DNA from: Candidatus Aminicenantota bacterium
GTDB lineage: Bacteria > Acidobacteriota > Aminicenantia > Aminicenantales > Saccharicenantaceae
Length of the DNA stretch: 9,330 nt
Assembly: GCA_011048485.1 (NCBI GenBank)
Contig: DSDX01000214.1
Location: 1-9,330, forward strand
Direction: 5' to 3'
The translations under genes and the position numbers were made by a program. Numbering within the stretch: position 1 is the first letter of the stretch; every line of letters starts with the position of its first letter. The notes under the pieces were generated by a model. The model did not search any database, had not been told where the DNA came from, and worked only from the letters and a program-made list of their open reading frames with translations. Of this stretch, positions 6,404-9,330 are shown one piece after another.

Positions 6404-6647
6404 CCTCGGGATATCCTCTCCGCTCGCTGGGCTGATTTTTCACGCCCTTACGTTCGCCTGACTCGGCGCCAAAACAACTCGCTCGGCTTGCGCTAAGCCT
6501 CGCTCAAACACGTTTTGGCGGTTTCCAGGGAAACTGCCCTCGTCCGGCTCCGCAAGGGCTAAATCAGCCCTGATGCTCGCTCCGAGGACACCCCTCGGCT
6601 CCATTTTGGAGGTCGTCTCGCATGGCGGGCTTCAGCTCGACACTCGG
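6404..6647 (+). repeat. Structured repeat unit A (244 bp), first of a tandem pair
   Basis: The unit begins CCTCGGGATATC 1 nt after the lepB stop. In order it has: a 26-base start block (6404-6429), a left arm (GGGCTGATTT 6429-6438 and GCCCTT 6444-6449), an 86-base core (6463-6548), a right arm (AAGGGC 6554-6559 and AAATCAGCCC 6561-6570), and a 69-base end block (6587-6655 with boundary overlap). The arms pair perfectly over 10 + 6 bp and enclose the core, giving a long branched stem. CCGAGG-acacc-CCTCGG (6582-6598 region) forms a further hairpin. It shows no ORF with protein character. The shared blocks match unit B at 22/26, 78/86 and 66/69 positions by hand count. No transposase or CRISPR spacing is present. 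The family and function are not recognised; a REP/MITE-like repeat or a structured RNA are both possible. Confidence 0.8.
6467..6538 (+). other. Core hairpins of repeat unit A
   Basis: CGCCAAAAC (6467-6475) pairs perfectly with GTTTTGGCG (6512-6520) over 9 bp. Inside it, GGCTT-gcgct-AAGCC (6485-6499) forms a small hairpin. Next to it, GTTTC-cagg-GAAAC (6521-6534), extendable by GGCG/TGCC to 6517-6538, forms a second hairpin that competes for the GGCG of the first stem. The extension contains a G-T pair that is a legal G-U wobble only if the plus strand is the RNA; the minus strand would have A-C. Confidence 0.7.
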
Positions 6648-7029
6648 CCTCGGGATATCACCTTCGGTCGCTGCGGCAATCCTTAACGCCGGCCCGGTCC
6701 GGAGCCCGTGAGCGCCTCGGAGGATCTCCACGCCCTCATGGGAAAAGTTCGAAGACGTCGTCGCGTGCGCCGGAGTCGGCGCCAAAACAACTCGTTCGGC
6801 TCTCGCTGAGCCTCGCTCGAACACGTTTTGGCGGTTTGCCGGCAAACTGCCCTCGTCCGGCACGCGCTCCGCCTGAACTTTTCCAAATCGGGCTTCGGGA
6901 TCCTCCTCGCCGCATCTCGCCGTCTCCATCCCGTTGCCGGCTAGATTGCCGCTCATGCTACCTCCGGCGACACCCCTCGGCTCCATTTCGAAGGTCGTCT
7001 CGCATGGCGGGCTTCAGCTCGACACTCGG
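6648..7029 (+). repeat. Structured repeat unit B (382 bp), second of the tandem pair
   Basis: The unit has the same start block (6648-6673), core (6776-6861) and end block (6969-7037 including the boundary) as unit A, but longer arms of different sequence. The arms pair with each other around one centre near 6812.5: GCGGCAATC (6673-6681) with 6944-6952, GGAGGATC (6719-6726) with 6899-6906, and GGAAAAGTTC (6741-6750) with 6875-6884. GCCGGC (6688-6693 with 6936-6941) pairs close to the same centre. The whole unit is therefore one imperfect inverted repeat of about 280 bases. A third copy of the boundary word CTCGGGA follows at 7031-7037, so the pair is bounded by the same word at both ends and between units. 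The 635-base stretch 6403-7037 contains nothing else I can support. Confidence 0.8.
6780..6851 (+). other. Core hairpins of repeat unit B, with compensatory changes relative to unit A
   Basis: The same 9-bp outer stem (CGCCAAAAC 6780-6788 with GTTTTGGCG 6825-6833) is kept. The inner hairpin is GGCTC-tcgct-GAGCC, so the T-A closing pair of unit A has become C-G. The second hairpin is GTTTG-ccgg-CAAAC, so the C-G pair has become G-C. Four of the eight differences between the two 86-base cores are these two paired swaps. In unit B, GTTCG and CGAAC can also pair within the outer stem; the matching bases in unit A cannot all do so. Confidence 0.7.
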
Positions 7030-7044
7030 TCTCGGGAATGCGAG

Positions 7045-7072
7045 TTGACGGGACTCGGGCGAAGCGCATAAC
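7045..7072 (+). promoter_or_regulatory. Probable promoter of recD2
   Basis: TTGACG (7045-7050, 5 of 6 consensus) is followed after 16 bases by CATAAC (7067-7072, 4 of 6). It begins 8 nt after the end of the repeat pair. The predicted start near 7079 would give a leader of about 16 nt before the GTG at 7095 and would exclude the in-frame ATG at 7038 as a start. The -10 box is only moderate. Confidence 0.45.
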
Positions 7073-7094
7073 ATGGAGGCGTCATGAGGTCCGC

Positions 7095-9314
7095 GTGAAG
7101 AAGGCGGCACTGGTCACGGGCGACGAGCACTTCGACGGCGCCGTCGACGAGATCGTCTTCTACAACCCCGACAACGGCTACACGGTGGCCAAATTCACGA
7201 CCGAGGACGGCGAGGCGCTGACCATCGTCGGTGCCTTTCCGCCCCTGTCGCCGGGCGAGGTCCTGCGGGTCAGCGGGGCTTGGGAGCTCAATCCCCGCTT
7301 CGGCCGGCAGTTCAAGGTCGACCGCTTCACGATGGCCCTCCCGGCCTCGGCCAAGGGCATCGAGAAGTTCCTGTCCTCCGGCCTGGTCCGGGGCATCGGG
7401 CCCGTCCTCGCGGCCCGTATCATCGGGGCCTTCGGGGCGGACACGATCGAGATCCTGAAACGGGACCCCGACCGGCTCCGCGAGATCGAGGGCGTTGGCG
7501 AGGTCAAGCTCAAGGAGATCCGCCGCTCCTGGGCCGAGCACCAGGACATCCGCGATCTCATCATGTTCCTCCAGGAACACGGCGTCTCCACCGGCCTGGC
7601 CACCAAGATCTACAAGCAGTACGGCGGGCGATCGTTCACGGTCCTGCGGACCGATCCCTACCAGCTCAGCCTGGACATCTGGGGTGTCGGTTTCAAGACT
7701 GCCGACCAGATCGCCCTCAAGCTCGGCCTGGACCCGGGCTCGCTCCGGCGGGTCCAAGCCTACATCCTCTATATACTCGAAAAGGACAACGAGCAGGGCC
7801 ACGTCTTTTCGTCCGCGGCCGAGGTGAGCGAGAAGTGCGCCGCCGATCTGGGCCTGCCCGCCGCCCGGGTCGAAGAGGCCCTGGCCGGGCTGGTCGGGAG
7901 CCGCAAGGTCGTGACCGAGGATTGGCAGGGCGGGAGGGCGCTCTATCTGCCCTTCTTCTATCAGGCCCAGGATGACGTGGCCCGGGCCATCCACAAGCTG
8001 GCCGGGTTCCCCTGCCGGGCCCCGGATTTCGACCTCGACAAGGCCGTCTCCGAAACGGAAAAAGACCTCGGGCTGTCATTCTCGCCTCTCCAGCGGCGGG
8101 CCATCCGTGAGTCCTTCGAGCGCAAGATCCTGGTCATCACCGGCGGCCCCGGCACGGGCAAGACGACCATCATCCGGGCCATCGCCGATATCTACGGCAG
8201 GTGGGGCAAGGAGGTCCTTCTGGCGGCCCCGACGGGGCGGGCGGCCAAGCGCCTGGCCGAGGCCACCGGCCGCGACGCCCGGACGATCCATCGCGCCCTC
8301 GAGTTCCAGCCCAAGAGAGGGGCCTTCAAGCGCAACGAGAGCAATCCCCTCGCCGGCGAGGCGCTGGTCCTCGACGAGTTCTCGATGGTCGACCTCCCGC
8401 TCATGTTCCATCTCCTCAAGGCGGTTCCGCCCTGGATGCGTCTCGTCCTTGTCGGGGACAAGGACCAGCTCCCTTCGGTCGGCCCGGGCAACCTCCTCCA
8501 CGACATCATCGCCTCGGGCACGGTGGACGTCGTCCGCCTCGACGAGATCTTCAGGCAGGAGAAGGAGAGCCTCATCGTCGTCAACGCCCACCGCGTCAAC
8601 CAGGGGCAGGCCATCGTCCAGCCGCCCCGGACGGACAAGGACGCCGATTTCTACTTCATCCCCCAGAACGACGAACGGAAGGTCTTCGAGACCATCCTCA
8701 AGATGTGCGCGTGGAGCGTCCCCCGCAAGCTCGGCCTCAGCCCGCTCGACCCCCGGATCCAGGTCATCAGCCCCATGTACAAAGGCCTCGTCGGGGTCGA
8801 GAGCCTCAACACCGAGCTTCAGGCCCGGCTCAATCCCGGCGGGGAGGGCCTGCAGGCCGGCGCGCGCGTCTTCCGGGCCCGGGACAAGGTCATGCAGCTG
8901 CGCAACGACTACGACAAGGACGTCTTCAACGGCGATATCGGCTCGGTCCTCCACGCCGACCGCGCCAAGTACCGGCTTTACGTCGATTTCGAAGGCCGGA
9001 CGGTGTGCTACGAGAAGGACACCCTCAACGACATCGCGCTGGCCTACGCCGTCTCGGTCCACAAGGCCCAGGGCAGCGAGTACCAGGCGGTCGTCATGCC
9101 GCTCCTGACCCAGCACTTCATCATGCTCCAGCGCAACCTCTTCTACACCGCGCTGACCCGGGCCAAGAAGCTGAGCGTCGTCATCGGCTCGTACAAGGCG
9201 CTCTGGATCGCCGTCAAGAACGACAACCCGGTCAAAAGGAACTCCCTGCTCAAGGACCGGCTCGTCGGGCTGGCCGGCGGCGCATCGTTGACTCGCCCCC
9301 TCGATAAGTTATAA
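7095..9314 (+). CDS. recD2: RecD2-type SF1B DNA helicase (RecD/TraA family)
   Basis: RecD2 is a 5'-3' ATP-dependent DNA helicase that acts without RecBC and is linked to repair and replication-fork maintenance. From the GTG at 7095 the protein is 739 aa, normal for the family. The N-terminal domain starts FDGAVDEIVFYNPDNGYTVAKF (13-34). Three helix-hairpin-helix-like segments follow (about 96-116, 128-146 and 193-213; key words VRGIGPVLAARI, IEGVGEVKLKEI, IWGVGFKTADQIA). The helicase core has Walker A GGPGTGKTT (350-358), Walker B LDEFSM (426-431, where DEASM is more usual), motif III LVGDKDQLPSVGPG (452-465), GDIG (613-616), VSVHKAQGSEY (653-663) and FYTALTRAK (683-691). All core motifs are intact. 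The GTG has GAGG 5 nt upstream (7086-7089). An in-frame ATG at 7038 would add 19 basic residues unlike the family N-terminus. The gene stands alone between the repeat pair and a promoter for the next gene. Confidence 0.95.
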   Translation: MKKAALVTGDEHFDGAVDEIVFYNPDNGYTVAKFTTEDGEALTIVGAFPPLSPGEVLRVSGAWELNPRFGRQFKVDRFTMALPASAKGIEKFLSSGLVRGIGPVLAARIIGAFGADTIEILKRDPDRLREIEGVGEVKLKEIRRSWAEHQDIRDLIMFLQEHGVSTGLATKIYKQYGGRSFTVLRTDPYQLSLDIWGVGFKTADQIALKLGLDPGSLRRVQAYILYILEKDNEQGHVFSSAAEVSEKCAADLGLPAARVEEALAGLVGSRKVVTEDWQGGRALYLPFFYQAQDDVARAIHKLAGFPCRAPDFDLDKAVSETEKDLGLSFSPLQRRAIRESFERKILVITGGPGTGKTTIIRAIADIYGRWGKEVLLAAPTGRAAKRLAEATGRDARTIHRALEFQPKRGAFKRNESNPLAGEALVLDEFSMVDLPLMFHLLKAVPPWMRLVLVGDKDQLPSVGPGNLLHDIIASGTVDVVRLDEIFRQEKESLIVVNAHRVNQGQAIVQPPRTDKDADFYFIPQNDERKVFETILKMCAWSVPRKLGLSPLDPRIQVISPMYKGLVGVESLNTELQARLNPGGEGLQAGARVFRARDKVMQLRNDYDKDVFNGDIGSVLHADRAKYRLYVDFEGRTVCYEKDTLNDIALAYAVSVHKAQGSEYQAVVMPLLTQHFIMLQRNLFYTALTRAKKLSVVIGSYKALWIAVKNDNPVKRNSLLKDRLVGLAGGASLTRPLDKL

Positions 9315-9315
9315 T
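9288..9315 (+). promoter_or_regulatory. Consensus-like promoter embedded in the end of recD2
   Basis: TTGACT (9288-9293, 5 of 6 consensus) and a perfect TATAAT (9310-9315) are separated by 16 bases. The -10 box contains the recD2 stop codon TAA (9312-9314). Predicted transcription starts near 9322, a few bases before the window ends, so the gene it serves is not visible. An exact TATAAT is notable in such GC-rich DNA. Confidence 0.7.
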
Positions 9316-9330
9316 GGGACGGTTCCCGAA

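Noticed and set aside
6564..6986. 140-codon open frame on the minus strand inside the repeat pair
   Set aside because: It runs through both units' shared blocks and hairpin arms, has no protein-like pattern, no ribosome binding site, and base changes between units follow stem pairing rather than codons.
6404..7037. CRISPR array or integron attC array
   Set aside because: There are only two long units with large unequal internal parts, no short regular repeats with unique spacers, and no integrase or cas gene in the window.
7038..7094. ATG at 7038 as the start of recD2
   Set aside because: It begins at the edge of the repeat, has no ribosome binding site, lies upstream of the predicted promoter boxes, and adds basic residues unlike the family N-terminus.
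7014..9116. Long minus-strand open frames opposite recD2
   Set aside because: They are D/E/L/G-rich mirrors of the helicase frame without motifs or start signals.

Overview
The window looks like ordinary chromosomal core DNA from a high-GC, probably Gram-negative bacterium. Third codon positions are strongly G/C, a TonB-type gene implies an outer membrane, and all seven genes belong to widespread bacterial families. Gene content and style would fit the Acidobacteriota/Aminicenantota neighbourhood, but that placement is an impression and not something the sequence proves.

Left half, minus strand (read right to left): a divergent YchF/OLA1-family P-loop NTPase (GTG start at 5586), then tgt (tRNA-guanine transglycosylase), yajC, secD and secF. 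They are tightly packed: ychF and tgt overlap, tgt and yajC share ATGA, and secD and secF are 1 nt apart, so they probably form one transcript. After secF there is a new promoter and the start of a TonB-like gene that runs off the left edge. The tgt-yajC-secD-secF order is the classic arrangement. YajC and SecDF form the ancillary complex that uses the proton gradient to complete SecYEG export.

Centre: a 93-base divergent promoter region (5587-5679) separates ychF from lepB (signal peptidase I, plus strand). Both promoters appear to place the transcription start on the start codon itself, so both mRNAs are predicted to be leaderless. LepB matures the proteins that Sec/SecDF translocate, so the two transcripts act in the same export pathway.

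6403-7037 holds no credible gene. It contains two tandem copies of a large, highly self-complementary repeat. The copies share a start block, an 86-base core and a 69-base end block. Their outer stem arms are unrelated in sequence, yet self-complementary within each copy. The core hairpins differ between copies by compensatory base-pair swaps. This is the most unusual part of the window.

Right part, plus strand: a promoter just past the repeat drives recD2 (SF1B 5'-3' helicase). A consensus-like promoter is embedded in its last codons and presumably serves the next gene beyond the right edge.

Other points of note are a ComEA/GspK-like helix-hairpin-helix module inserted in the periplasmic domain of SecF, substitutions in the base-recognition pocket of Tgt, and a shortened switch region in the YchF homologue.
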